Assembly (NCBI RefSeq): GCF_008831285.2
Contig: NC_045143.1
Coordinates: forward strand, 310,001-374,000
Length of the DNA: 64,000 nucleotides
Direction of reading: 5' to 3'
Source: Nymphaea colorata
Lineage: Eukaryota; Streptophyta; Magnoliopsida; Nymphaeales; Nymphaeaceae
The first letter of the stretch is position 1; each line of letters opens with the position of its first letter. Positions 21,701 through 38,060 of the stretch are shown in pieces. Below the pieces are notes generated by a model. That model made no database searches. It had not been told where the DNA came from and saw only the letters and a program-made list of their open reading frames with translations. A program made the translations under genes and the position numbers.

Positions 21701-24700
21701 TCAATTTTCAATGTATCAGTTGTCTTATTTGAACATATCAGAAAACAACAAATCAGTTATGAAATACATTAGGAATCGGATTTTAACATATAGGAGATTT
21801 ATTTTGTTTGGGTTTCTGTCAAGTTGGATTCACAGCTTTGCCTTTCTTTTTGGGTCTCAAGTAGATTTTTTTTTTTTTTTGTCAATGATGAGATTTTGGC
21901 TTTTAGCATGATCCAAGCTTTATGTTTGGGCTTATGCTTTTCCTTTCTCTTTTCTTTTTCCTGTCAAAAAACCTATAAGGATTTTGTTTGTGTTTTTTTT
22001 TTTGGGAATCTAAATGTGCATTAAACAAAAGAAATTGAGCACTGTCCAGCACCCAGTGGAATCTTCCTTACAACTTTGTGATTGTTTGTCACAATGTCTA
22101 CTAGCCATCGATTTTCATTTACAAAGTGATAAGTGAACTTTTTATATATATTTAAAAGTTATACATACAAAACTTAAGCAGCCCTCTTTTTCTCCTTATT
22201 GTATAACCATATTGAAGTTTATAAGCCAACTTTTAATAGCTAAAATTTTATGTAAAATTTACTAAATTAAAAACATAATCAATGTGTTTAAAATTTTTCA
22301 AATATTGTGATTAGCTTTCTTTTTTGTTATAGGTGCATCTATGGAGTTGGGCTATATGATGGGCTATTCTTCTGGATTGGCTGATTCACTCCCAAGTCAG
22401 GCCATTCTGCAAAAAATTGGCAGATATTTCAAACCCTTTGACTTGTCCCCTGCATCTGATTGAGTCGAATTCTTATAAAGATGCCGCAAGGTGCTGCTCT
22501 GTTGGTATAATCTGGAAGGGTCCTGCCTAACCCTGTTGTTGCTATCAATGTTATAAAAGGCGTAGCGTATCGCGTATCAGTCGGGCCGACCTATACGCCG
22601 TATCGTAACGTATCGCAAACGTAACGTAGCGTATCGTAAAATTAATTTTTTAATTTTAAAAAATTATTTAAAAATCAGAAAAAATAGAGAAAAATCATTA
22701 AAAATCTGAAAAAATGAACAAAAAAATCAGAAATCAAGAAAAATGTATTCAAATATAAAAAAGATCATCATACATAAGGAACATTCATGTGTATCAACAA
22801 CACATTCAAAAATAAGAAATTAGATATTCAAAGAAACATAATAAGCATCCATCACAATTTTAAACTTGAAAATTTTATAGAATCTTAAGACTTAGAGTCG
22901 TAGGACTTGGAGTTTTAGGACTTAGATTACATCACAATTTTATAAGTTCAAAACATATAGTTATCATCTTTTATGATTTAACGATAATATTAATATCTCC
23001 CAAATCGATGAATCCTTGGTTATTTTTTATGAAAATGTGCAAAATCTCTCCCTCCTACGTCTCTTGGAGTCTTCAAATACAAGAAGAGAGAGAGGGAGGA
23101 GTGTTAAAACTTTAAAAAATAAAACATTTTGTGTTTTAACCCGTATCGTACGATACGGGGGTGTATCGCATGTATCGTGCGATACGGGGGTGTATCGCAC
23201 GTATCGTGCGATACGGTGCCCGTATCGCATGATACATGCGATACGCGTACGATACGCACGCGTATCGAAGATGTATCATATAGGTTTCTTTGACCTATAT
23301 GATACGTATCATACAATACGCGTCCGTATCATACGATACGGATAACATTGGTTGCTACCCAGACAAAAAGGAGAAGAAAAAAGAAAAGGTCAGATATGCA
23401 TGAAAGGTAACTGTCTGCAAATTAGTATGAAATGAAAAATTGAAAGAATGTAGCGAACTCTTAAAATATCTCTATTTGTGTGCAAACCTTTCACCTGATA
23501 GTATCAGCAACCTTCAAAGTAGTGAGAAAAGAAAGAGAGAATATATGATAAAGCATCTAAATGAAGTAGAACTTGATTTTAGGCATTCACACACCACAAG
23601 ACATCCTTGTGCTATTGCCTAGAGACTTCAAATGCTGAACTTCTCAGGGGTTCAAGGTTATTCTGGTTTGAAAGATATTTTGCAGAAAGGAACACCAATT
23701 TCTAGCCTTCTTCCTGCAATGGTGAGTATTTTAGGTAAACCGTGAGAATCTTTGAAGGCAACTTTTACATACTGTCTATGGGAAACCCTTAGGTTAAGGG
23801 AAGTATCTGTCTAGGTGAAGGCATTATGGGATGTAATTCACCTCCATTTGTATCATAAGCTTGTGACAAATGATGGTTCTTCCTTTCTTCCCAGTCTTTT
23901 CGGGCATTTTGTTGTCAGATAAAAGGCCATGTGAGAAAAGTGACAGATCTGGATTCTGGATTTATCTGGTTCACTCTGGAGCGATGTATTTTCAGCCTGC
24001 TTTATGGGGGAAAGATCACAAGTTGGATCTTCATAAGGCTGTTATCATGCACGATCTTCAGCATTTTTTTTTTCATGTTCTTGCAGAATTGTAATTATGC
24101 CATTATTGTGGCAGTCACTATGATGGGAAGATAAGTACAGTATTTCTTCCATCTGAAAAACATTTCTGATATATTAATTGTTTGCAGGTAAAAATGCTTC
24201 TAGTGTACCTCTTGTGTTCTTGTAAAGGACTGACCTGCTTGACATTTTTTTTTCCAGTTTATGTTCAAGTTGTATTGCTTCATAGATATGTTAGTTCCAA
24301 TGACTTGCTGCTTTACTTGTGGCATTTCTCTGGCTCACATGTTCCTTTTCTTCATATAATGCAGTCAGGAATCCATGCAGATCAAGTGGATTATGTGAAT
24401 GCCCATGCCACGTCGACTCCATTGGGTATGCTTTTCAATTCTCCATTTTGTCTGAAAACCTTCCAAATGTTTTACTTTAGTTGCTCTGTGTTTTAACAGG
24501 GGACCTGATAGAAGCCAAGGCAATCAAAGCTGTGTTTTCAGACCATGCGTCATCGGGTGCTTTAGCTTTCTCTTCAACAAAGGTGTATTTCACAGCATCT
24601 AACTGGTTTCTTCAGTTCAGCACTGTTACCTTAAGCAAGAAATGCTTTGCTGATATACTTTTTTATAGGGAGCTACTGGCCATCTGCTTGGAGCCGCTGG

Positions 24701-25061
24701 AGCTGTGGAAGCCATTTTTACAGTACTTGCAATGCATCATGTATATGCGCCTGTGTCTATCTATTCATGTTTATGCATTTGCCTGTTTTCTACTTTCATT
24801 TCCCCCTCCAAAACGAGTGGGGCAAAAAATTAATTCATAGTAGCATGCTGTCCATAAAGTTCTCTTTTACCATCTTTTGAGTGTGTGTTCATACAGGGGG
24901 TTGCTCCACTGAATCTCAATCTTGTTGATGCTGATGCAATTTTTTATGATGGTTTCATGCCCCTTGGTAGCTCCAAGAAGATGCCGATAAGATCTGCTCT
25001 CTCAAATTCATTTGGCTTTGGTGGAACTAACACGAGTTTGCTCTTCACATGTCCGGACTAG
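17372..25061 (+). CDS. mtKAS: Mitochondrial 3-oxoacyl-[acyl-carrier-protein] synthase (KAS)
   Basis: Fourteen exons: 17372-17495, 17805-18034, 18777-18884, 18965-19036, 19208-19294, 19421-19572, 20090-20170, 20266-20299, 20755-20821, 20904-20980, 24365-24425, 24500-24582, 24669-24740, 24897-25061. All introns are GT-AG and the total is 1413 nt, 470 aa. The enzyme condenses acyl-ACP with malonyl-ACP in mitochondrial fatty-acid synthesis, which supplies the lipoate precursor. The Arg-rich N-terminus ([20 protein letters not shown]) looks like a mitochondrial presequence. Catalytic residues are visible: Cys217 in [10 protein letters not shown], His358 in VNAHATST and His397 in [11 protein letters not shown], then the C-terminal SFGFGGTN loop. 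Length fits the family. Intron 10 is unusually long (3.4 kb) and holds a hAT-like insertion. Two decayed partial copies lie upstream. Confidence 0.95.
22538..23358. mobile_element. Non-autonomous hAT-like DNA transposon in KAS intron 10
   Basis: The element spans 22,546-23,350 (805 bp). Its ends are inverted (CAATGTTAT and ATAACATTG). It is flanked by an 8-bp target-site duplication, GTTGCTAT (22,538-22,545) and GTTGCTAC (23,351-23,358), with one mismatch. The subterminal 80 bp on the left and about 210 bp on the right are packed with CGTATCG / GATACG motifs in both orientations. The AT-rich centre has no transposase. Eight-base duplications and clustered subterminal motifs fit hAT elements. 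The corresponding place in pseudogene copy A (about 1836-1862) has no insertion. Open frames at 23,016-23,345 are made of these repeats. Confidence 0.8.
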
Positions 25062-28000
25062 GTTAAGAAAACCTGAGGTCTGATTGTTGTGGTAGAATCG
25101 CCATTCTAATCCGACAGATATAAGTAGTATTTCGAGAGCTTTCCAGCTGTTATTTCTTTAATTAACAAAGGCCTCTGTTCTAAACGCTTGAAGGTACTCC
25201 AGTTTATTACTTTTTCCTGGAGCTGAACTGTTGGCCTCGAGAGCCCTGGAGAGTCATTGCTCTGATTTCTCCCTGCGGCGGATTAAGTTGCATCTTTCCG
25301 ACGGACACTTGCTGATGCTTTTGTGAAGTTGAGGGATTTTGGTTTCAGATTTCTCAAGATTGTTGTCCACATTACTGGTGCCTAGCACGCATAATGCAAA
25401 GTCTAAAATTAATGGCCGAGCACTGTGAAATATGTAGTTCTCGGGGAGACAAGACTGCGCCTTGAAGTGTTTGAAGTCGATTGTTCAGAGGGTTTTGGTC
25501 GAAGACTTACTGAAACTGGGTGGTCCATGGCAGTGGGCCTCGTGAATGCAAAATTTTTGAAATTCAACAGCTAGACAGCCATATATGTTTTTGTGTGGAT
25601 GTGAGCGGCTCTTGCCCTATTGAAGCATGGTTGTAGAAAAACAGAAAAACACAACGAAGCAATTAATGAAAGCACAAATTTTCTTGCCTTGTAGAGAAGG
25701 AGAGCTACCAAAAAAAAAAACAAAAACCAAAGCTAAGGATCAGATTGAGCAGCAGGGGCGGTCTTGTGTTGACAACATTCTTCCCAGACTAAACCAAAGG
25801 TTTACAAGTATCATCTTCCCATGGGTGATGTGTTATTTTTCATATTTGACGATACCCTCATACGATATTTTAGAATATAATCAATTATGGTGGAAGGTTG
25901 GGTTTCGCGCCTTAAATACTTAATTTATTAGTGATAAAATGGATATTTCGTGCCTTGCGTTCGACTGCATTTTCTTCCCAGCTGTTTGAGACGACAAGTC
26001 TGGCTGTCCCTTTCGCGTGCTTGCTGGGGGGAGGGAATCAGGGCATTTTCTGCCCATCACGTAGCAGTTTCCACATACGCGTTTAACCATGTTCAGCCTC
26101 ATGGCTTCTATGCTCAGGGCAAACACGGAAGTGGTGAAAATACGCTACTTGTCAGCCTCAAAAAATGTGAATAATTTTTCGGTATTCCTTTCTTTTTCTC
26201 ATGTAAAAGTTTCTTGGGAGATGCAGTAACTTATCGTGTAAATGCCTTCACTTTCTTCAATTTTTCACAGCACGAGAACAAAGGAAAAGCTTTCATGTGA
26301 GAATTGTGAGGTAAAATTCTTTTCTTTCAGCACTTGCTTGTACTTGGATGGGGCTCGCATGTTCGTTTCTTTTCTATTATATTTGTCACCTTTCTGAGCA
26401 AGTAACAAACGTAGGGTGGACCCTAGAGGCAAATCTTAGGGGAGGTGCAGGAATCGCATGTGCAGTGAATTAACCAGGTTGTCCCTCTCATCTCCGGTGT
26501 CATGCTAATGAGAAATGCTGAAGGACTGAACGATGGGTGGCAATCTAGAGAAGGCTAGCCTGCAGAAAGATCTGGGAAAGTTGGTAGCACATCTTTGTCG
26601 AAGCCCAGAGCAAATGCGAGTCTGAAATGAAAAGCATGATCGCCAGTTGCTACAATTAGTGGCCAGATTCGCTTTTGCTACAAATTTGTGGTTGGATTTG
26701 ATTTATATTGGACAAAATTGGATCTGAACGTTATTTCAAGATGCAACTGTCAATTGGTCATGGTCGGAGCAAGTTGTAGAGCTAGAGTTGGACGAGAATG
26801 GAAAATACGTGGCCATGGTTTATCATGTAGAAAAGAACATAGCATGTTCTTTGCATGTCGAGATTTCAATTAGGACGGTTTGCGGTCCAAATCTGATACG
26901 ACCTAAGATACTGAACTAAACTTGATCTGTACCAGAAAAGTAGAACCATTTTTAGAGGTTTAAATCCAATCCAGTTTTCAGTTCTGAGATGAGAACTCTC
27001 TCTCTCTTTCTCTCAGAGTTAATATTTGGCACGAGAATTTTCCAGATGGGACACAAATTTTTTTTCTTTACATGAGTTCTTCATATTTTATTGACATGAT
27101 TTCTTCCTACTTTCACATGTGAATTTGGTGAGTGATCATTGACCTTACTTTCTTTGGGTTCTTTTCTGTGTTCCCATTTCCGTTGGACATGTGACCCTTC
27201 TGACTAATGAATGATTGAGTACTGGTGGAAACGTGGATGGGCCCTGACTGTAAAATTGGAGGAAGCCTAGTATTTCATCATAAAGACACTCCGATTCGTA
27301 GATTTCCTTCAGATCAACCTCAACATACTCTAAGCACTCATGTCTGACAAAGCAAAACGGTTCAGATCACGGATCTGGTTGTATTCAATATGTTTATTCA
27401 CCTTGATATGGCAGTGCTCCATGGTGATTCAGGAAGCATAAACAACTAGTCTCCGACAGATACTTTCTTTTGCTTGCAAAGACGTGACTGGTTTCTGAAT
27501 CTGTTGCTACCCGTCAAATTACGATGAGTTTCTTTTCATGTCTGCGCTCGCTTCTAGCCGAAAACTGGCATACCAGACTGCCTGCTTTCCAAGTGTTTGA
27601 TCATCAAAGGCGGACTATTCGAGCGGATTGGACTAAAGTTGTTGCATGATTTGACGCTCAGTATGTAAGACTTCTTTATTCACCTAATCATAATTTTAGA
27701 AGCCTTTTTGGCTTTTCTGGTTCAGATGTCCAGACGAACTAAAGCATTTTTGGTATGTATATACGGAGATGCGCCCTTATTTAGAGATGTTGAAGTCAGG
27801 AAGCATGTTTGTCCATTTTCCCTCGTCAATTTGATCGGCGTGTATCATTGCAGGATCAGCAAAATTTGAATCTCTATCATGAAGAAACTGCTGAAACACG
27901 GACAAGACACCAAGAAAATTCACCTTGATGTAATTTTACTCTAATCGACGGGTTAAACAAGATCAGGTGAAGTATAAGTGCATTTGAGACTTAATTGGCC

Positions 28001-31000
28001 GTTTGTAGTTAAATTATCACAGGATTCTCGCGAGATATTCATAGACCTTGCTTGCGTCGGAAACATTGTTTCAAGTTAAAACTGTGATTGTCTTCAGCAC
28101 TCGTAAAAACTTCATAAAACGCCTACGTATTTGTAAATGACAGAATTATAGTCTCCTCTTCCAGATAGAATGCACTTCTCATGCAAAGCTAGTTCTTCAT
28201 CTCAATCTTTCTTCTTTTTAATTTAGAAACTTCACACGATGTGCCTCTGTACTTGTCATAATTCAGTAAAAAACTGTTTGCTCCAGACTGTTTCCCGATT
28301 TCATGTCTAATCCCAGATCGCCAATCAAAGAGGAAGAAAAAGGAGGAATTCATATACTGGTTTCTGCTCTCCCTAGGTGTCTCTCTCTTGTGCAGGATGC
28401 AAGTCTAAGTCACAATGATGACTACCATCTTCTTTTATCATTGGCAAACTTAGACACAATTATGTCTAACATCTTTGTGCCGAGACTGAACATCGAACTG
28501 AACTCGACTTCCTTTAACCAAGTAAAGAAAAATATTTTAATTAGTCAAATCCTCTTGATCAAGCAAATGGAACACTTGTTGGCCCATGTAGCCATGAAAT
28601 CCTAGCAGGATATATGGTGATGTTATATGCCTTTCTTTTGGGTGCTTAATGATAGTTTCGCTCATGGTCCACCTTATCGATTTGTGGGGCCTTGAAAAAT
28701 TCTAGCTTCTGGTGGGCCGACTGTTCATGAAAGAAAAGCCTCTCACAATTATTGGTGTGCAACGCCAGCACTCTGAGCTAGGACAGGGTCTCATGCTTCC
28801 ACTAATTTTTTCAAAGTCAGAACATAAACGTTAAACTTCATATATGTGACATCTTGTCAAGAATCAAGCAAGTTGATGAGAACACAACTAAGAAATATGC
28901 ATAACAGAACACATATGTTGTGATTAGAGCTCGTGGATTGGTAGATGCATCATGTTGGAGACGTAGGAACGAAGTAGAGTCCATAACAGAATGGCGTTAA
29001 CACCGCATTAATGAGAGGAGTTTTCTATTGATCAAAGAATGAAGAAGGCGCTATAGATCTGCAGATCTATGGATCAACTATACCTGGCGCAGAAATTCGA
29101 AGCATCAAAGACAGGAAAGCCCGAAAGGAGAGATAAAGCCAAGAGAAAAGGAGAGGAAAGCAGACAGCTATAATGGTGGCAGCCGACCCCAGTAAGAGGC
29201 CATAGGCATAGTGTGGTCACAATTAGGATTAGACATGGATCCAGGCACCTCTCCGTCCTTCTCTCTCTTTGACAGCCACGAGTACTAAGATGAGAGAGAC
29301 GCTACATGGTGGACTTTTTGAGGAAGAGACGCCTTGCTTTCGCCATCAACTTAGCGATGGTTTGTCTCAAGACACGCATCGGGAGCAAGGGACACAGTGA
29401 GAGAGAGAGATTGAGAGAGAGAGTACAGGCATTACATGAGATGGTAGTTGTTTTTGTATCGACGCTCTTTTCTCTTCCATCACAAAATTATAGTATCAGC
29501 AGATAATCCGATTGCTACATATCATAAGAATTGAATCTCTCTCACACCCCAAATCAAGGGAGAAAAAGAAAAAAAAAAATCTGAAACTTAATTGGTTCAA
29601 CAAAATAGAGGGGGGGAGAGAGACAAAGGGATCTGCCTTGAAAAACAGGAACTCATAGGACGGACATTGAACCTGCCCACTGTCCTGATGGTACTCTTCT
29701 GCTCAGGTACTTCCTGCCACTTGCAGTCCTTTCTCTGCAAGGTTTCGCCTTTAAAACAGTGTGCAACAGCAGCCCACACCGAGACACTTTTGTCATCATG
29801 CATCACACCCACTACTCCCTGTATGAGATTCCAAGCGACACTCTGCAAGTTTGACAATCCTGCGCTTTGCTCATGCTTTTGATTTGGATGCAGATTGCTT
29901 ACATTTTGTATTTAAGTAAGAGTTACATGTATATCAACAATCCTCATTTAGAATACGTTTCATCTTTTGGATGAACTGAGAAAAGGGCGATCAGTTCTGA
30001 ACTTGTTAGACTTGGAAAGTCAGATTATATATATATATATATATATATCCTCACTTCCTTGTTTACTAGGAAAATAGAAACTACGTTCCTATTATAAGAG
30101 TAAAAGCTGTTTAACATGGCCACATGATTTTTGTCTGTCTCTCTCTCTCTCTCTCAAGAAATGAAGGAGAAAGCAACCAGGTGATGCATCGACATCCAAA
30201 TCACTTGGGTAATGTTTAACATTTCAAAATAGTTTTTAATAGGAATACCTTTTTCTAGTTTCAATAGTAAAATTTGTCTCTCCCTTTATTTGTGGAAGAA
30301 AAAAGTTGAAAATTTGTGCCTTGAACTCTCATTGCTTCGCATCTTTGTCCTTGAGAGACAACAAAATGTCACTGTACCCAGAACTTTTTATTTGTCCTAT
30401 GGCAGTTTTTTCCTCAAGATATATTGAAGACGAGGCCAAGTTACCCATTATCAGTAACTAGAACAGTTGCTTGTCTTGTCTGAAATACATAACAATCACA
30501 TGATTTTACGTGCATAAGAAAATACAAAATTGTAGACGAAAGAGAACAAAGCCTACCGCATTGCCCCAAGCAAGTGTCACGCCCTACAGCATGGACGGCT
30601 CTGGTCCAGCCACTGCCTGCAATCGTGCCGTTCCAATCGGTGACTAAATCAAATCATGGACTCATTTGGCACGTCATTTCATGATTCAAGAATTGCTGAC
30701 TCGATTTGACAGTCAATTGTTGAAGAACAACCAAATCTTCTTCTTTCTTTACATTGATATATGAAGTATTGATCTCCTTAATGCATGTAAATTCATTGTT
30801 GAATCGGTTCTCTGTGGATGTACATGTACTCCCACCAGGATCTACTTTCACTCCGAAATGAACACACATCATCATCGGCCAAGAACATTATGTTACAAAG
30901 CACGATGTAGTTATAGACGCTATTTTTAGATCTACCAATCAAGGTTTCAGCGTAACGATACGTCGTTTCCTCAAACAAGAACGCCCTCTTAAAGTCATAA

Positions 31001-34000
31001 TTCGTTCCTCAGGCCATAATGTTGCTGAATATTAGTGAGTCGTGCGTCATAAAAAGAGGAATTCGGTACAAATTATGAAAAAATTAACAAAAATAACCGG
31101 CTGGAAAATTTTTCATTTATGTTGGTTCTATGATAACTTCAGATATAGGATGTCAAAAAACTTAGCAAATTCAAAGATCCATTCAAATATAATTGAACAG
31201 ATTTATAAATTCTTGATTTGTTGGTCAAGTACGTCTCTTGCATAGACTTTTGAGATCATTCATGCCAAGATGACGACCTGCGGATCTACTTGCGAGAAAG
31301 AGAGGAAGATGTAAATGTTTTTTGATGTAACAATTGCAAATGCTGACGAGGGAATAGAAGAATAAATGCTATATTAAAATAACTAAGAGAGGCAATATTT
31401 GACTGGTTTTACAGGAAGTCTGTCTCTTTGTGCCCACGTATGTGCATGTCCAAAAATGTCCTACATCGAGTCAATTTCATGCGAATATTTGTTTGGGCAT
31501 GTATATCGAGCCATCAATTTGTGTCATTCATTAGAAAACCTAACTTAGCAACCAAATCACTTGATTTGAAGGAATATCTCATGTATCTTACAAGGACCCC
31601 ACATATTTCTTGATAATCTTGGCCAAATATACCTGAATAAATGTGAAGCGCTATGCCAAGATAGCGTTTTGTCCTCCATTGTCTGGTGTGGACCATTCAT
31701 TGTAGGATACTGTTCTTGATGTATGAGTTGGCTCTTGCAGGTTACTTGCAAGAACCACATTCTCATGTGAAGTTGCTCCAACCGAAAATCGAAAAAAAAA
31801 GAAGGGAAAAGGGAAATGATCTTAACTGTGGAGAAGTTTGACAACGCACTTAATATAAGTTTTTCTTTATTACCAAATGAATTTCGATTTAACAGAGCTT
31901 ATTATAGAGTTTTAGGCCACATACTCGGGGCAAGTCTGTTTCACAGAAAAAGTTATCTGTGGATAATTTTTCTAATGACGGGTATCATGGTGTGTTTGAT
32001 CATTGATTTTTACTCATAATCATGAGCAAGAGAGTTATGTGCACCACGCACAAGTCCCGGTACATGCCATGTGTTCACCTCGGGGAGCACATGTCATGCA
32101 CATGGGCCTGTGCACGGTATGCATGTATATAACCAGTTTCGGGCCGAAAAGATGGTAATAAATCAACAAAAAAATGGGTAACAAGGCAGCTCCAAAGGTA
32201 TCAAAAAAGGGGGAAAATATATACAGCAATATTAGTATAAAAAAAAGGATCAGAAAAAAGAAAAGAGAAAGAGCCAAAAAGATGAGAATGCATTAACAAA
32301 AAAGAAAGCTAAACTAACGCATTGTTCCAATAATGGATTGCTGGGAGGTAGGATACACCATAACATTGTTACAGAAAACAAAGAAAGAAAATTAAACGCG
32401 AAAGAGAGATAGAAGCAAGAAACAAAAGAAGGCAATTTGGAAAGTGGAGAACAAAGAAGAAGAAGAAGAGGGATCAATTACCAATGAAAACAAATGATTC
32501 AAGGGCGAGATATGAACACCACAACAAAGCTCCCAGTAGAAAGAAGCACATGGAACATTGCTAAAGACCCAGTACTTTGTTACATTCTTATTAGACTTGC
32601 TACCGATAGCAGCTGAGTGCATAAAATGTAAGAAGAGAAAGATCTAAAGAGAGATCTCTGAAAAACTGGAACAACCAGTGCTGGCAGTGTGAGTTGCGTG
32701 GGCTGGTTGGTGCACGACGCTATATGCCAAAAAGGAAACAGGCAGGGGTTGGGATATTTTGGAAAATATTTAAATAAGAAATGCTTTTTTAGTCTTTTAA
32801 TTTTTTCGGGTTTTTTTTTTCTGTCCTTACAAAACAGTTCTATTTTTCTATTAATCAGGGACATTTTTGCCATTATAGTATTCACGCACTAAAATTTTGT
32901 GCACCGCAGAGACCACATAACCCGCTTCTCACTTTCTCGAACCTGTTCTTTGGTAGGCTTCTGTTTTGGATGCTCACCTGATTCCTTTAGAAAAATCTCA
33001 TAGTTGGACGCGCCCTTGATTAGTGTTGCAGATACAATATATTTTCAGAATAAGTGGTTTCCCCACCTGGCTAAGAGATTGAATTTAACTACTTAAAATT
33101 TTTATGGAGCATCTAAATGGACCTGATAAAAAAATTTCAGCTGCACTTTTTAAAACAGTTCTTCAAACAAACAAGTAGGACTTAAAATTTGCGGCTAGAA
33201 TTTTAGAAAAACTTCATTGTTTGCATGTGAAATTGTAAAATTTTTTCAAGTTTTTGAATTCATTATTTGATTAGTGAGAATGGTTAAGCTCTTCCAAAGT
33301 ACATTCCATAAAAGGGTTTTAAGGATATCATAGGTATATGCGCACGCCTAAGTAGAAGAAGATCCTGAGTTCAAAACCCTAGGTGCGTCTCTCGAATATA
33401 CATCCTGGCAACCACAATTTCTTTAAGGAAAAACAGTTATTTTTCAATATTGAAGATATGTATGACAAACGTCAGCACGTCAGAAATAAGAGTTAAAAGA
33501 AAAGATTTTGTGTATATGTATCACATTTGGAAAAGTAGCTACCTGGTACGTGTGAGAGAGAGACTTGTGAAGGCTACTTAAGATTTTGTTCACTAAAAAA
33601 GAAAAAATCATTTGATCCAAGGGAATTGTGTATCCTGAAGTGTTCCTTCTTCTCTATTTAGATGTTAGGAATGAATAAAGGTAAAAAAAAAAAAAAGAAA
33701 TACATGTAAACCATGAGATTGAGCCTGATGCCTTCCCCTTCTCATTCATGAATTAGAAAGCAAATGAGTTCAAAAATTGTGATAACAACCATCCGCTGAG
33801 CCATTGCCATTCATTCAGAAATATCCATGTTTAAGAAAATAATGAATCGATGGAAATTCGAAAACATTTGCTTGATAACTTTAAGATCTGTGAGATATGG
33901 GAAAGAAATGAACAAAAAAGTTGAGGTAGAAAAGGAAAATACAAGTGCAGCTGAGTTCACCTTAGTCGATCAGATTGCTTCTTCCGCATACTGATGGGAT

Positions 34001-34149
34001 TCCCCTGAGAACCGAGTCGTGAAGAATGAAGGCGGTAAATGAAAAGATTACAGTGGCGAAGGCGTCCATGCACATAACTCTAATATTGATGATGCGACCC
34101 CTCCTCCAATAGCAACTGCTGCCAACAATCTCTCCCCTCTGCTAATGTC
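25062..34149. other. Nine-kilobase intergenic region without a supported gene
   Basis: The first few hundred bases probably hold the KAS 3' UTR. Beyond that I found only short unlinked open frames, an AT tract at 30,025-30,048, CT/GA tracts near 27,000, 29,398-29,424 and 30,137-30,155, and a dispersed repeat copy at about 29,195-29,420. An open frame at 28,303-28,605 (100 aa) and minus-strand frames at 30,654-30,978 match no family I know and show no exon structure. Confidence 0.6.
29195..29420 (+). repeat. Dispersed repeat related to the 41-kb inverted repeat
   Basis: This segment shares ordered landmarks with 40,935-41,115: TGTGGTCAC, ACATGGATCCAGGCA against GCATGGATCCAGGCA, a CT tract, CAGCCA..CACGAGT and GGTTTGTCTCAA. 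It has only one copy of the arm that is duplicated and inverted at 41 kb. It has no coding features. Confidence 0.6.
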
Positions 34150-36363
<2,214 letters not shown>

Positions 36364-37860
36364 TCGAGATCTCTTTCTTTATCTGTATGACGACGTATAT
36401 GTTGTGTATTGGTCGTTATATGTTGTGGTACTGTTCCTCCTCTTATTCTGTGTCTACTTCCCAAAAGGAAAGTGGTGTCGAATATCCAACAAAAAAAAAG
36501 GAAAAAAAAAAATTGTGATCTTGATCCGCTTGTTGCGTCATAGTTATGTATGCAGATGAATCATCAATGAACTAGTGTTGTTATTGGGCTCTTCTTTATC
36601 TAAATAGTAATCTTATAAACCACATTATATGTGATGGGTAGCAGCAGCCTTGCTTACATTTCCTATATTTTCAGAAAAAAAATAATTTTATTTCATTTTT
36701 TCATTTCCTATATTTTCAAAAATATATTTTCAAGCCATCAAACTAAAAATTAAAAAGAAGATAAAATAAATGGAGTAACTATGGGTAGGCAAGATCTAGT
36801 GTTGTATGAAGGTGTCAGGACATCCAATCATGATAAAATGCTTGGAAGGTCCCATCCCATTTGAAGATGATAGCGGATGAGATTTTTGAAGATCAGGCGA
36901 TAGCTGCGATGGGAATTCTGAGATCCACATTTCCACTTTCGGATGATAGATAGATTGCCTGAAATCCATGTCATAATCTTTCGTATAAAATGACAAATCT
37001 AATAATGTCAAATTAGAATCCTGGGAAAGATTTTTTTTTTCTTCAACCAAGGGAAGGGTGGTACTTTTTAATTTATGAAATCAGATACCATAAAATGATT
37101 TTTTTATCATTATATATATATATATATAAAGCTAATTTGTTTGTCTTTTAGTAGGCTGCCTTTTCAAGATTTATCTCAACAGTTGAATATTTCCTGAATT
37201 TTCAAAGTTGAGCAGCAATCAAACGATTAGACATCTTTGTTGTAATTTTTCCAATAAAAAAAAAAACTGAATCATGAAAAGGGAAAAAAAATTCAGATAA
37301 AGAAAAAGGAAACTCTTTTTTTTAAAAAAAAATCTTTGGGTTTTCTTTCCCACTAAACTTTGAAATTTATTTCATGGGTTTTGACAGACTAAAACCAAGA
37401 TATTTTAGAGATAAAGTTTGACATCACCTAGGGCTCAAAAAGAAGGCACCAAATGAACGTCAGCCATATGACGATGCAAATTGGGAGTAGTTTTCGCTTC
37501 ATTTATTAAAAAAAGCCTGAGATATCACATGTCATAAATAATAGTTTATCTTGCTATTGGAAAATTAACGGCTTGATGTTGCAGATCGCTATTTATTGGC
37601 ACAACGATGGATTCTATACGACAAAGAAATTCAATTCGCTTTCATAATCACCAAATGAACAGAAATATCCCCTTTATTATAGTTTCACCCTTAAATAAAA
37701 TTTGCTTTTGCTATCCACATTCATACACCTGGTGGTCCACCTGCCTATTCTCGAATTGAATGTTTCCATGGCCTTTTCTTTCTTTATATATTTTGGTAGA
37801 ACTTAATAAAGATTGTGTTATATACAAAACTGCTTTTTATAACAGAATTTGATGGCATTC

Positions 37861-38060
37861 ATTGAGAGCAGAGCTAGAATTTTTTTTATGAAAAATACTG
37901 AATTAAAGTTTTTAAATTTTACACGAGAGTTGAAATATCATTTTTTTAAAATTTTTATATGAAACAAATAATTTTTTTTAAAATTTACACGTATTTTTTA
38001 AAAAAAAAAAATTTGAAGTGTAGCGATAGCCTAAGGGGAACCCCTGGCTCCGCCCCCGCA
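37861..38060. mobile_element. Decayed MITE-like relic
   Basis: The stretch begins near GAGCAGAGCTAGAATTTTTT and ends CCCCTGGCTCCGCCCCCG, an arrangement like the terminal words of the better preserved MITE at 48,833-49,024 (GGAGTCAGGATTT and CCTCCGCCC). A target-site duplication was not found. Confidence 0.4.

Noticed and set aside
23016-23345. Open frames on both strands with RYG/YDT repeats
   Set aside because: They translate the CGTATCG motifs of the hAT-like element end.
32040-32110. Cluster of ACATG/GTGCAC palindromic words
   Set aside because: Irregular spacing and no repeated unit; too weak to name as an element.
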